From Verrucomicrobiia bacterium (GTDB lineage: Bacteria > Verrucomicrobiota > Verrucomicrobiia > Limisphaerales > JADLHS01): a stretch of DNA of 64,000 nucleotides. This document shows positions 33,223 through 42,284 of the stretch, in pieces. The stretch is from assembly GCA_023953615.1 (NCBI GenBank), contig JAMLJH010000002.1:186001-250000 (forward strand), in the 5' to 3' direction. Every line of letters starts with the position of its first letter. Position 1 is the stretch's first letter. The notes beneath the pieces were generated by a model. That model was not told where the DNA came from. It made no database searches and was given only the letters and a program-made list of their open reading frames with translations. Made by a program: the position numbers and the translations under genes.

Positions 33223-35058
33223 ATGGATAAAAAGTCAATCGTCGTCATCGTCATCTGCATCGCCCTGATGTTTGTGTGGCAGGGGGTTCTCGTGCCCAAA
33301 TACTTCAGCGAGGAACGGCCGATCCCGGTGGCGAACACCAATGCGGCCACGGCGGCCAGCGGAGACACGCAAACCGTAACGACCGCGACGGGGGACACGA
33401 CGACGGTGGTCCCGGCCACGGCCGCGCGCTCGATTTTGAGCACGAACGCGGTCGAGGAATTGTTGGTAGTGACCAACGAGAACGCGCGGTACATTTTCAC
33501 TTCACGCGGCGGGGGCATCAAAGAGATCGAGTTGGTCAAATTTCCCGAAACCATCGCGCGGCGGCGCAAGGAGCAGGCGAACATTCATCAGGTGGCGACG
33601 CTGAATGCGAACGCGGATTTGCCGGTGTTGACCATTCTGGGCGGAGCGGGTTTGATTGGCGACGGGGAGTTTCAACTGACGCAAACGGCGACGGGAGTGC
33701 GCGCGGAAAAGCAGTTGTCGGACGGTTTGCGGCTGGTAAAGGAGTTTGAACCCAGCACGAATTATCTGCTGCGCGCCACGGTGCGTTGGGAAAACACGGC
33801 GAGCAACAGCATCACTCTGCCGATGCAGGAGTGGGTGATCGGCACCGGCACGCCCATGGGCGATAACGACGATGGCAACAACGTGGGTTTGATCTGGTAC
33901 GACGGACGCAAGTCCCACGAGACGTTGACGAGTTACTTTGACAACCGCACGCTGGGGTGTTTCCCCGGCACGCCCCGCTCGGAATTTCACGCGGGGAACA
34001 GCAATGTCGTTTGGGCCGTGGCGCACAATCAGTTTTTCGGCGCGCTGGCCATGCCGGAAACTCCGGCGCTCGCCATCAACGCTCGCGTCCTCACGATGCC
34101 GCGTCCGAAGGAGGGACGGTTCAGCGATCCGGACAAGCCGTTGCGCAAAGGGGTGGAAACCTCCCTGTCTTATCCGCCGCTGACCCTGACGGCCGGCGCG
34201 ACGAATGAGCAGAGCGTGACCATGTTCATCGGGCCGAAGGAGTACCGCACGCTGGCGGCCATTGCGAATGAATATCACAACGACGCGGACAAAGTGATGG
34301 GCTTCGGCTTCTTCGGGTTTTTCTCGAAGGCGCTGTTGCTGATCATGAACTGGTTTCACCTGGCGCTCGGGATTCCTTACGGGTGGGCCATCATTGTGTT
34401 GACCCTTTCGCTCAAGGTGGTGTTCTGGCCGCTGACGGGCGCCAGCACGCGGTCGGCGCACAAGATGGCGTCCCACGCGCCGCAGTTGAAAGCGCTCAAG
34501 GAAAAATACAAGGACGATCCGGCCAAGTTTTCCCAGAAGCAGATGCAGTATTTCCGTGAGCACAAGATCAATCCGGTGGCGGGCTGTCTGCCGATGCTGG
34601 TGCAATTGCCGGTCTTTTTTGGTCTGTTCGTGATGCTGCGCACGGCCATTGAATTGCGCGGCGCGGCGTTCTTGTGGGTGGCGGACCTTTCACAGACGGA
34701 CACGCTTTTTGTCATTCCCGGCATCACGTTTCTGCCCTTCATCAGCACGCACGAGGGTTTGCCGATCAATCCGTTGCCGTTGCTGTACATCGCCTCGGCA
34801 ATCTGGCAGACGCATCTCACGCCCGTGTCACCCGGCATGGACCCGGCGCAGCAGAAAATGATGCGGTGGATGCCGTTGATGTTTTTGTTGTTCCTTTACA
34901 ATTACTCCTCCGGTCTGGCGCTGTACATGACCGTCAACAACCTGTTGACCATCTTGCAAACGTGGTTGTTGCGGCGCCATTACCCGGTGGTCACCGCCGT
35001 GGCGGCCGCCCCGACCACCGCGTCGGTATTGACACCGGCCTCGAAAAAGAAGAAATAG
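33223..35058 (+). CDS. yidC: Membrane protein insertase YidC
   Basis: The 611-residue protein has an N-terminal membrane helix (MDKKSIVVIVICIALMFVW), a large periplasmic beta domain (about 60-350) and the conserved insertase core: 'YGWAIIVLTLSLKVVFWPLT', 'LKALKEKYKDDPAKFSQ', 'NPVAGCLPMLVQLPVFFGLF' and a C-terminal helix pair with 'SSGLALYMTVNN'. The basic tail (SKKKK) contacts ribosomes in related proteins. It inserts and folds inner-membrane proteins alone or with SecYEG. The gap to yidD is 9 bp. Confidence 0.96.
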   Translation: MDKKSIVVIVICIALMFVWQGVLVPKYFSEERPIPVANTNAATAASGDTQTVTTATGDTTTVVPATAARSILSTNAVEELLVVTNENARYIFTSRGGGIKEIELVKFPETIARRRKEQANIHQVATLNANADLPVLTILGGAGLIGDGEFQLTQTATGVRAEKQLSDGLRLVKEFEPSTNYLLRATVRWENTASNSITLPMQEWVIGTGTPMGDNDDGNNVGLIWYDGRKSHETLTSYFDNRTLGCFPGTPRSEFHAGNSNVVWAVAHNQFFGALAMPETPALAINARVLTMPRPKEGRFSDPDKPLRKGVETSLSYPPLTLTAGATNEQSVTMFIGPKEYRTLAAIANEYHNDADKVMGFGFFGFFSKALLLIMNWFHLALGIPYGWAIIVLTLSLKVVFWPLTGASTRSAHKMASHAPQLKALKEKYKDDPAKFSQKQMQYFREHKINPVAGCLPMLVQLPVFFGLFVMLRTAIELRGAAFLWVADLSQTDTLFVIPGITFLPFISTHEGLPINPLPLLYIASAIWQTHLTPVSPGMDPAQQKMMRWMPLMFLLFLYNYSSGLALYMTVNNLLTILQTWLLRRHYPVVTAVAAAPTTASVLTPASKKKK

Positions 35059-35076
35059 ATTTCCACATTCTGAATT

Positions 35077-35529
35077 ATGAGCGCACAACCCAAAGCCACT
35101 TTGGAACAGGTCCTGGAATTGCTCGGCTTTCCGGCGACCGTGGAGGAAGCCCAATACGACAACGGACTGGTTCTCGATGTCAAATCCGAGGAAGCGGGAC
35201 GATTGATTGGGCGGCAGGGCCAAACCCTGGCCGATTTGCAATACCTCGTGAACCGGCTGTTGTTTCAGCAGGATCAGAGCGCCCCCAAAGTCACCGTGGA
35301 CGTGGGCGGATATCGCGCCCAGGCGCGCGAAGCCCTGGTCAAAAAAGCCCGCGATGCGGCGGAGAAGGTGCGGCGGTGGGGCGACATTGTGGAATTGGAG
35401 CCGATGAGCGCGTTTGACCGGCGGGTGGTGCATCAGACGTTGAAGGACGATCCGGATATTGAAACGCAAAGCGTGGAAGTGGAGGGCAGCGATAAGAAAG
35501 CCATGCTGCTCCGATTGAAGCGCTCGTAG
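35077..35529 (+). CDS. khpB: KH/R3H RNA-binding protein Jag (KhpB-like)
   Basis: The 150-residue protein has a KH domain with 'GRLIGRQGQTLADLQYLVNR' and an R3H domain with 'SAFDRRVVHQTL'. The N-terminal Jag domain of longer homologues is reduced or absent. The family binds RNA with KhpA and affects cell-wall elongation in Gram-positives; in this lineage its role is not known. It follows yidC by 18 bp, the usual order. Confidence 0.93.
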   Translation: MSAQPKATLEQVLELLGFPATVEEAQYDNGLVLDVKSEEAGRLIGRQGQTLADLQYLVNRLLFQQDQSAPKVTVDVGGYRAQAREALVKKARDAAEKVRRWGDIVELEPMSAFDRRVVHQTLKDDPDIETQSVEVEGSDKKAMLLRLKRS

Positions 35530-35752
35530 CTTGCGGATTGAAGGGGGGCCGGTCCGGTTGCGCTCCGCCGCGGCGGTGATTAAATCTTGCTATTTTCGCT
35601 GAAATCGCAATGCTGGGCGCGTCTGTAGATGCTTTTAGCTTCCACGTCATGGTGAATCTTCAAGTGAACGTCGTTCAGTGATGATTTGAAACCCGGCAGT
35701 CGGGAACGGTCTTGGTAGAGCAGAGTTAGTCTTGGACGGTATCAACATCAAT

Positions 35753-36040
35753 ATGAACGCAAAACTGTTTGTTGGGAATCTTTCCTACAACACCACTGAA
35801 AACGCCTTGCACGACGCTTTCGCCGCCTTCGGCACCGTGGTTGAAGCCAACCTGATGGTGGATCGGATGACCGGTCGCCCCCGTGGATTTGGTTTTATCA
35901 CCATGGGCAGCCCTGAAGAAGCGCAGAAAGCCGTTGAAGCCATGCACGGACAGCAACTGGATGGCCGCGCTTTGACGGTCAACATTGCTCGTCCACGTGA
36001 GGAACGCCCCGCCGGCGGCGGACGCGGGCCGCGCCGCTAA
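35753..36040 (+). CDS. RRM-type RNA-binding protein
   Basis: The 95-residue protein is a single RNA-recognition motif: RNP2 'KLFVGNL' at residues 4-10 and RNP1 'RGFGFITM' at about 46-53, with 'AFGTVVEANLMVDRMTGRPR' between and a Gly/Arg tail (GGGRGPRR). It resembles bacterial Rbp/glycine-rich RNA chaperones that respond to cold. The ATG at 35753 is chosen; a TTG seven codons earlier is in frame. No strong ribosome site is visible. A terminator follows at 36080. Confidence 0.93.
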   Translation: MNAKLFVGNLSYNTTENALHDAFAAFGTVVEANLMVDRMTGRPRGFGFITMGSPEEAQKAVEAMHGQQLDGRALTVNIARPREERPAGGGRGPRR

Positions 36041-36079
36041 TCCAGCGGTGCCGCCAGATTGGCGATTTAGCCTGATTAC

Positions 36080-36115
36080 ACGCGGAGTCCGACCTTGGGC
36101 TCCGCGCCTATTTTT
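36080..36115 (+). terminator. Rho-independent terminator
   Basis: GCGGAGTCC / GGGCTCCGC stem with one G-T pair, short loop, followed by CCTATTTTT; it lies 40 bp after the RRM gene. Confidence 0.75.
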
Positions 36116-36147
36116 CAACACGGACGGTATTCGGCGGATGATTTTTG

Positions 36148-36369
36148 ATGAAAGAGCAACACATAGAAGTAGAAGGTAGTATTCACACGGTTTTGCCCGG
36201 CACCATGTTCCGGGTGGAATTGGACAACAAGCATCTCGTTCTGGCCACAATCTGCGGCAAGATGCGCAAACGCTTCGTCCGCCTGACGACCGGCGATCGC
36301 GTGAAAATGGAAATGTCTCCCTACGATTTGAACAAGGGGCGCATCACCTGGCGGTTGCGCACCTACTGA
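36148..36369 (+). CDS. infA: Translation initiation factor IF-1
   Basis: A 73-residue OB-fold protein typical of IF-1: '[20 protein letters not shown]', '[20 protein letters not shown]' and '[13 protein letters not shown]'. It binds the A-site of the 30S subunit with IF-2 and IF-3. The ATG at 36148 is used; a TTG codon precedes it. The sequence lacks the usual 'MAK.D.I' start but core residues are kept. It may have a second copy elsewhere in the genome, since this is not within a ribosomal operon. Confidence 0.92.
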   Translation: MKEQHIEVEGSIHTVLPGTMFRVELDNKHLVLATICGKMRKRFVRLTTGDRVKMEMSPYDLNKGRITWRLRTY

Positions 36370-36523
36370 CGCTGGCGGAATCCAGTGAATCAAACCCAGC
36401 CGGTTTTTCGCCTGGGTTCAAAGAAATCTGATTCACCTTGTTTCGCCTTGATCTCCAAAGCTCCAAGGCCCGGCATCGGGTGGCGGCGCTTTGATCCAAC
36501 CCGCCTCCCGGCACTTTATCCAC

Positions 36524-37762
36524 ATGCCTCCCCGGCGCTTGGTCATAATTGGTGGCGGTGCCGCCGGTTACTTCGCGGCAATTACCGCGGCGGAAACTGA
36601 TCCGACCGCGCGCGTCATTTTGCTGGAGCGCAGCGCGCAAGTGTTGGCCAAGGTCAGAATTTCCGGCGGCGGCCGCTGCAATGTCACTCACGCCTGCTTT
36701 GACCCGCGCGAATTCGTCGCGCGCTATCCTCGGGGCGGCGCGGAATTGATCGGACCATTTCATCGGTTTCAAGCCCGCGACACTGTGGCGTGGTTTGCGG
36801 CGCGCGGAGTGGAACTCAAAACGGAATCCGACGGGCGCATGTTTCCGGTCACGGATTCCTCCGCGACAATTGTGGACTGCCTGACCCGAGCGGCGCACCG
36901 TGCCGGCGTCCAGGTGCGAACACGGTGTGAAGTGCTGACCGCCCGCCGGGTCGGGACCGGCTTCGAGCTTGAGTTGGCGGATAACGAACGTCTGGCCGCA
37001 GATCGTTTGCTGCTGGCCACCGGCGGATGTCGGGTCGCCGCCGCCGCGCGATTGGCCACCGATTTTGGGCATACGCTGGTACCGCCGGTACCCTCCCTCT
37101 TTTCCTTTCATCTCGCGGCACCTTGGTTGACGGAACTGGCGGGCACGAGCGTCGCCACCGTGGAACTCAGCGTGGCTCCAACTGGTTTGCGTGAATGTGG
37201 ACCGCTATTGATCACGCATGGGGGATTGAGCGGGCCGGCGGTGTTGCGGCTGTCCGCTTGGGGTGCGCGCCAATTGCAAGCGATGAATTATCAATTCCCG
37301 CTGGTGGTGAACTGGCTGCCGCAACTGGGCATCGAGGCGTTGGTGGCGGAAATTCAATCGCAACGCCAGACCCACGGCGCCAAGCTGGTGAAGAACCGTC
37401 CGTTGGGACATTTGCCCGCGCGATTGTGGGAGGCGCTGGCGGCGGCGGCGGGTATTGATTCGACCACGCGATGGTCGGCCCTGACCCGATCACAATTGCA
37501 GCAACTCAAAACACAACTCACGCGCACGGAATTGCCCGTCACAGGCCAGAGTTTGAACAAGGAGGAGTTTGTGACTTGTGGCGGGGTGAAATTAAGCGAA
37601 GTAAATTTCGCGACGATGGAAAGCCGGGTTTGTCCTCGACTCCATTTCGCGGGCGAATTGCTGGACATTGACGGGTTGACTGGTGGCTTCAACTTCCAAG
37701 CCGCCTGGACCACCGGCTGGCTGGCCGGCAAGGCCATGGTTGCCCCGGACCCGCGCCCGTAA
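36524..37762 (+). CDS. BaiN/HI0933-family FAD-dependent oxidoreductase
   Basis: The 412-residue protein starts with a Rossmann FAD motif 'RRLVIIGGGAAGYFAAITAA' and carries 'ISGGGRCNVTHACF', 'TDGR/ESDGRMFPVTDSSATIV', 'LLLATGGCRV' and a C-terminal 'RLHFAGELLDIDGLTGGFNF', all hallmarks of the YhiN/HI0933 'aminoacetone oxidase' group. The physiological substrate of most members is unknown; one clade (BaiN) reduces bile-acid intermediates. A TTATCCACA sequence just before the start is probably chance. The ATG at 36524 puts the Rossmann motif at the usual place. Confidence 0.9.
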   Translation: MPPRRLVIIGGGAAGYFAAITAAETDPTARVILLERSAQVLAKVRISGGGRCNVTHACFDPREFVARYPRGGAELIGPFHRFQARDTVAWFAARGVELKTESDGRMFPVTDSSATIVDCLTRAAHRAGVQVRTRCEVLTARRVGTGFELELADNERLAADRLLLATGGCRVAAAARLATDFGHTLVPPVPSLFSFHLAAPWLTELAGTSVATVELSVAPTGLRECGPLLITHGGLSGPAVLRLSAWGARQLQAMNYQFPLVVNWLPQLGIEALVAEIQSQRQTHGAKLVKNRPLGHLPARLWEALAAAAGIDSTTRWSALTRSQLQQLKTQLTRTELPVTGQSLNKEEFVTCGGVKLSEVNFATMESRVCPRLHFAGELLDIDGLTGGFNFQAAWTTGWLAGKAMVAPDPRP

Positions 37763-37773
37763 ATGTTGCGCCG

Positions 37774-38814
37774 TTATCGGCGCAACAGCGTGGCCTGCTT
37801 CGCCGCCGCGGGCGTCGCCATGAGTTGCCGGGCGGTGTTGATGACGTAATCCCAATCCATGGCCGGGCCGGGATCCGTTTTGTTGGTCTGGATGTGAAAA
37901 TGCCCCAGCACGCCCTGGTATTGATTCAGTTGGTCGTCCGGTAACTTGTGCGTGATCAACTGGCCTTTATCATCACGCGGATAATCGCATTTGATCAAAG
38001 GCAGCACCGAGGTCAGGGCGGCGGTGAGATGAGCGAGCGCTTGATACTGTTCCGGCGTGAAATCGTATTGCACCAAAGTCCGCCCTTGCACCTCGCCGGT
38101 GATGGGTTCGTTGTGCGCCGGATGACCGACGAAATTTTTCGTCCACACCCCTCCGTCGCCAATGCGTTCCGGCAGCTTGATGTAGGTGTGGCCGTTGGCG
38201 TCCTTGGCGTACCATTTTTCCAGCGCCGTTCCCGCCACTTTGGAATAGGCGCCCATGTTGGCGATTTCAATTCCGACGGAACGCGTGTTGGAAGTGGTGG
38301 CGTGCCAGGCGCGCTCCTTGACGTCGAGCGTCTGATAGATGGTGCCGTCAATATCGAGCATGAAATGCACGCTCAAACCGCGATGATCGTGCAGCACGTT
38401 GAAGCACGTTCGGCTTACGCCGCAGACGTCGTAGTGCAGAACAAACTGGTCCACCACTTTCTGCAGCGTGGGCAAATCCCAGCCGCCGTTGCGGACGCGC
38501 TCGATTTCCTCGGGAGTCAGATTGGCGGTGCGCAAATTGTAACGGTTGGGCGAGGACGGTCCATTGGTAATGGCCGCGGTGGCTTCCCAACTGGCGTCTG
38601 CGAGCGGCACGAAATGGCGTTCGACGCGATACGCATCGTATCCGCCGGGATCGGTCCAGAGCACCACGCGCGTTCCGGTATGCACGTAATGACCGGCCAC
38701 GACGATTTCATCGCCGGTGCGCGGCACAAAGGACCCCACGCGATGCGCGGGGGCGACGCAACCGGTCAACAGCAAAGCGGCGCCCAAAGGGAGACAGGCA
38801 AATTTCCAATTCAT
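37774..38814 (-). CDS. Lipoprotein N-acetylmuramoyl-L-alanine amidase
   Basis: The 346-residue protein begins MNWKFACLPLGAALLLTGC with lipobox LLTGC (lipid-modified Cys19). The amidase_2 (PGRP/T7 lysozyme) domain at about 120-270 is shown by 'QFVLHYDVCG' (zinc-ligand His), 'LSVHFMLDIDGTIYQTLDVK', 'WHATTSNTRSVGIEIANMG' and 'EQYQALAHLTAAL'. It cleaves the bond between N-acetylmuramic acid and L-alanine in peptidoglycan, probably from the outer membrane inner face during recycling. Its gene is convergent with the flavoprotein gene at 36524, 11 bp apart. Confidence 0.88.
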   Translation of the reverse strand: MNWKFACLPLGAALLLTGCVAPAHRVGSFVPRTGDEIVVAGHYVHTGTRVVLWTDPGGYDAYRVERHFVPLADASWEATAAITNGPSSPNRYNLRTANLTPEEIERVRNGGWDLPTLQKVVDQFVLHYDVCGVSRTCFNVLHDHRGLSVHFMLDIDGTIYQTLDVKERAWHATTSNTRSVGIEIANMGAYSKVAGTALEKWYAKDANGHTYIKLPERIGDGGVWTKNFVGHPAHNEPITGEVQGRTLVQYDFTPEQYQALAHLTAALTSVLPLIKCDYPRDDKGQLITHKLPDDQLNQYQGVLGHFHIQTNKTDPGPAMDWDYVINTARQLMATPAAAKQATLLRR

Positions 38815-38955
38815 GAGCGCTTTGTATTAGTCTGGAACCAATTGAGGCGTCAAGCGAAAGGCGATGGCTATTTGACAATTGCCATCTGGGAGAGCAAGGC
38901 GGAGCAGTCGCTATTTCTCCCGACCGTTCTGTGTTCAAAAATCCAAGTGGAATGC

Positions 38956-39738
38956 TTATTCCGCCCGGGTCGCGACGATGCGTTTCACCGTCTGCGCCGC
39001 GGCCGCAAAACCAAAGGCGCCAGTGACAAAACACGCCGTGCCATAACCGCTGCGGCAGTCCAACCGCAACCGTTCGCCAGGTTCGGGGGTGTCGCATACG
39101 CCGCCGTCCTTGGTGGGGAATACCTGCGGTTCAGGCGAATACACGCAATCCACCCCAAACAGTTGCTTGGGATCGCGGGGGAAATCGTAATTCGCGCGGA
39201 GGATTTTACGGACGTTTTGCAGTAAACCGTCATGCGTGGTTTGCGCCAGATCCGCGATGCGGATGGCGGTGGGGTCGCGGCGTCCGCCGGCGCCGCCCGT
39301 GGTGACGACGGGCAGATTTTTCTGTCGGCACATGGCGATCAACAATGCTTTCATGTCGGTTTGATCAATGGCATCCAGCACCACGGAATACCCAGGCTCA
39401 AGCAAGCGGTCCGCGGTCCTGGCCGTGAATAGCGATTGTTCCGCCTGCACGATCAGGTCCGGGTTGATGAGGCGAACGCGCGCGGCCATGGCGGTCACTT
39501 TGGGTTGGCCCAAAGTGCCGGTGACCGCGTGGAGCTGACGGTTCACATTGCTGATGCAAACGTCGTCGAGGTCCACCAGGGTCAATTGACCAATGCCACT
39601 GCGCGCCAAGGCTTCCACCGCCCACGAGCCGACGCCGCCAATGCCAATGACGCAAACATGCGCCTGGCGCAGGCGCTCCTGGCCGACGTTTCCGTAGAGT
39701 CTGAGCATCCCGCCAAAGCGGGCTTCGTGTTGTGTCAT
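38956..39738 (-). CDS. tcdA: tRNA threonylcarbamoyladenosine dehydratase
   Basis: The 260-residue E1-like protein has the ATP-binding motif 'CVIGIGGVGSWAVEALARSG', 'LVDLDDVCISNVNRQLHA', 'VLDAIDQTDMKALLI' and a C-terminal 'TGAFGFAAAAQTV'. TcdA (CsdL) dehydrates t6A37 of tRNAs reading ANN codons to the cyclic ct6A form. The start at 39738 follows a GGAAAA site; a second ATG six codons upstream (39756) is also possible. The conserved 'RFGG...LYG' start sits 7 residues from the chosen Met, as usual. Confidence 0.92.
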   Translation of the reverse strand: MTQHEARFGGMLRLYGNVGQERLRQAHVCVIGIGGVGSWAVEALARSGIGQLTLVDLDDVCISNVNRQLHAVTGTLGQPKVTAMAARVRLINPDLIVQAEQSLFTARTADRLLEPGYSVVLDAIDQTDMKALLIAMCRQKNLPVVTTGGAGGRRDPTAIRIADLAQTTHDGLLQNVRKILRANYDFPRDPKQLFGVDCVYSPEPQVFPTKDGGVCDTPEPGERLRLDCRSGYGTACFVTGAFGFAAAAQTVKRIVATRAE

Positions 39739-39905
39739 GGTGTTTTTCCGGTCCATTAGCCCGGGTGGGTTGATAAGAAACGGCGGGTGATAGTTCAAGC
39801 GAATCCCCAATTTTGGTGATGCGGCGGCGGGCGCAATTCGGTACTATGGCCCTCCGTTATTAACAAATAGGATTGAACATCAGGCGAAGTTTCGCCGTCA
39901 GCAAA

Positions 39906-42230
39906 ATGAATATGATTCGAATCGTGGGTCGGGCGCCAGCCGGTAAAGCTTCCAATCACAACAGAGATTTTGGGCGGACCGCCCGATTGTTATCGGGATT
40001 GATTCTGGCTTCCTTGTTACCTTTGGGTTGCGGTTCTCAATCGGAACCTGCCGCCGGCGCGCAACCCGCCGAAAGCGCCGCGGGACAAAATTCCCCCTCG
40101 GGAACGGCCGCGCCGGTGGCGGTTGCCAGCAACCCCGGTTTGCCGACGCAGGTGGTTGAAGGCGAAATGGAATTTTTGGTGAGTGGCGATTTCAACGGTG
40201 ACGGTCTGTTGGATGTGGCCATCGTCTCGCGCACGTCGGGCCGGGTACGTTTTGGTTATCGCGTTTCGGCGGAGTTTTTCAATTGGGCTGACTGGCGGGC
40301 CAGCGGGGCGCCAGGCGTCGCCGGTGTGAGCGTGGGACGATTGGTGGATGCCCAGCATGATTCGCTGGCGCTGGTTTCTGCCGACGAAAACCAGATTACG
40401 GTTTTGGATGGCGCGGACCCCAACATTCCGACGGACCCAATGGTGATTCCCTGTGACGTGCAGGGGCCGAATACCGTGGTGGCGGTGGATGTCGGTGGTG
40501 CGGGCAACACCCCGTTGCTGGATTTGTACGTGGGCAGTATTTACAACACCGATCCGGACAACCGATTGACGCTGTATCGCAACAGCGACAAAAAGTTCAC
40601 GCCAATTTACAATGAAGGCGCCAACGGTGCCGCTGCGCATGGCCGTCGGGTGACGTTGAAAGCCAACGGTCCGGAAGAAGTGGCGAGCTTGGTGACGACT
40701 GAAGACGGAACCATCTGGCGCGTGGAAAATCTGGCCAGCGGCAAACCAGAGGCGGTACTGACGGCAACGGGTGTTCCCGACGGTGGCAATTACTTTCTCG
40801 GCAACTTTCGCGATGCGGCTCTGAAGGATGTGGTGTTCCACGAGGCGGGTGAAGCCAGCTTCTCCGTGGGCGCGTTGTCGGAGGCGGGTGGCAAACCGCA
40901 GTTGGGCGATTTGAAATCGGTCGCATTACGCGCGGAAGCGCGGGCTTTAACCGGCGGCGAACTGGCGGGGCAGAGCCGGTTGCTTGCGATCTTTGGCGAT
41001 CAGGAGCCGGCTGAGTTGATGCAGTTCGATGGCGTGAATGTGCCGACGACGCTGCAAAAATTAGATGGCGCGACGAACGAATTTTTATCCATCGGCATCG
41101 TGCTCCCGGATGCCGTGGTGTTGTTCTCCGTCACCACCAATGACCGCCCGCGCGATGTGGCGTATTACCAGGTGCATCTGATGAAGGAAGGCAAGTTGGC
41201 GACCGGAGCGTTTGGCGCGTTGCCGACTCTGGACGATCGCGACGACAACACGATTCCGGAAATCTACAAACGGATCGTGGCAACACAGACGGAGAAAAGT
41301 CAGGCGGACATGAAGGCTTACACCAACGTGATTCCCGGCACCCAGGTGACTTTCGCCATGACCCCCATTCCGGGCGGTGAATTTGTGATGGGCAGTCCGG
41401 ATGGCGAGGAAGGCCGCAAACCGGACGAAAGTCCGCAGCACAAAGTCAAAATTGAGCCGTTCTGGATGGGTACCTACGAGGTGACTTGGGACGAGTATTT
41501 GTTGTTTGTTTATCCGGATGATGAGAAGAAATTGCGCGAAACGTATCCGACGGATCCGGAAATCAACGCGATTTCGGATGCGGTATCGCATCCCTCCAAA
41601 CCTTACATGGACATGAGCTTCGGCATGGGCAAGAGCGGATTTCCCGCCATCGCCATGACGCAGCACGCCGCGAATAAATTCTGCCACTGGCTTTCCGCCA
41701 AGACCGGGCAGTTTTATCGTCTGCCCACGGAGGCGGAGTGGGAATACGCCTGCCGCGCCGGCACCACCACGGCCTATTCATTTGGCGATGACCCCGATGA
41801 GTTGCCGAAATACGCCTGGTTTTTTGATAACAGTAATTCCAAGTACCAACGTGTCGGGAAGAAGAAGCCCAACCCGTGGGGATTGTACGACATGCACGGC
41901 AACGTGGTGGAATGGGTGCTCGATCAATACGATCCGAATTATTACCAGACGCTCGGGAACGGCGCGACCACCGAACCTTGGAATCGGGCCACGCAGCCGT
42001 ACCCGCACGCCGTGCGCGGTGGCTCCTGGGATGATGACGCTCCGGCGTTGCGCAGCGCCGCGCGTCGCGGTTCCGAACGCGCCTGGAAGATGACCGATCC
42101 GCAATTGCCCAAGGGCATGTGGTGGTTCACTGATGTTTCGTTCGTCGGCTTCCGTGTCGTGCGTCCGCTGGCGGTTCCGCCTCCCGAGCAAATGGCGAAA
42201 TACTGGATCAGCGGAGTCGAAAAAGATTGA
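39906..42230 (+). CDS. Lipoprotein with FG-GAP-like repeats and SUMF1-type domain
   Basis: The 774-residue lipoprotein (lipobox SLLPLGC, Cys42) has beta-propeller-like FG-GAP/VCBS units in its N-terminal part ('SGDFNGDGLLDVAIVSRTSG', 'VSADENQITVLDG'). From residue 485 it has a SUMF1/FGE fold ('MTPIPGGEFVMGSPDG', 'YRLPTEAEWEYACRAGTTT', 'GLYDMHGNVVEW', 'AVRGGSWDDD', 'FVGFRVVRPL'). Both catalytic FGE cysteines are missing, so it is not a sulfatase activator. Its role may be binding rather than catalysis. It precedes a Tat-exported Gfo/Idh gene by 54 bp on the same strand, an arrangement that suggests co-transcription. Confidence 0.85.
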   Translation: MNMIRIVGRAPAGKASNHNRDFGRTARLLSGLILASLLPLGCGSQSEPAAGAQPAESAAGQNSPSGTAAPVAVASNPGLPTQVVEGEMEFLVSGDFNGDGLLDVAIVSRTSGRVRFGYRVSAEFFNWADWRASGAPGVAGVSVGRLVDAQHDSLALVSADENQITVLDGADPNIPTDPMVIPCDVQGPNTVVAVDVGGAGNTPLLDLYVGSIYNTDPDNRLTLYRNSDKKFTPIYNEGANGAAAHGRRVTLKANGPEEVASLVTTEDGTIWRVENLASGKPEAVLTATGVPDGGNYFLGNFRDAALKDVVFHEAGEASFSVGALSEAGGKPQLGDLKSVALRAEARALTGGELAGQSRLLAIFGDQEPAELMQFDGVNVPTTLQKLDGATNEFLSIGIVLPDAVVLFSVTTNDRPRDVAYYQVHLMKEGKLATGAFGALPTLDDRDDNTIPEIYKRIVATQTEKSQADMKAYTNVIPGTQVTFAMTPIPGGEFVMGSPDGEEGRKPDESPQHKVKIEPFWMGTYEVTWDEYLLFVYPDDEKKLRETYPTDPEINAISDAVSHPSKPYMDMSFGMGKSGFPAIAMTQHAANKFCHWLSAKTGQFYRLPTEAEWEYACRAGTTTAYSFGDDPDELPKYAWFFDNSNSKYQRVGKKKPNPWGLYDMHGNVVEWVLDQYDPNYYQTLGNGATTEPWNRATQPYPHAVRGGSWDDDAPALRSAARRGSERAWKMTDPQLPKGMWWFTDVSFVGFRVVRPLAVPPPEQMAKYWISGVEKD

Positions 42231-42284
42231 AACTTTGCCCAAGAAACTGTTGCCTAGTTCAAACCATAAAATTAAAGAATCCAC

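Noticed and set aside
33502..34605. 367-codon minus-strand frame opposite yidC
   Set aside because: YidC is certain on the plus strand; the antisense frame has no domain.
36516..36524. Perfect DnaA box TTATCCACA
   Set aside because: Only one copy, overlapping the start of a flavoprotein gene, with no AT-rich region or further boxes; not an origin.
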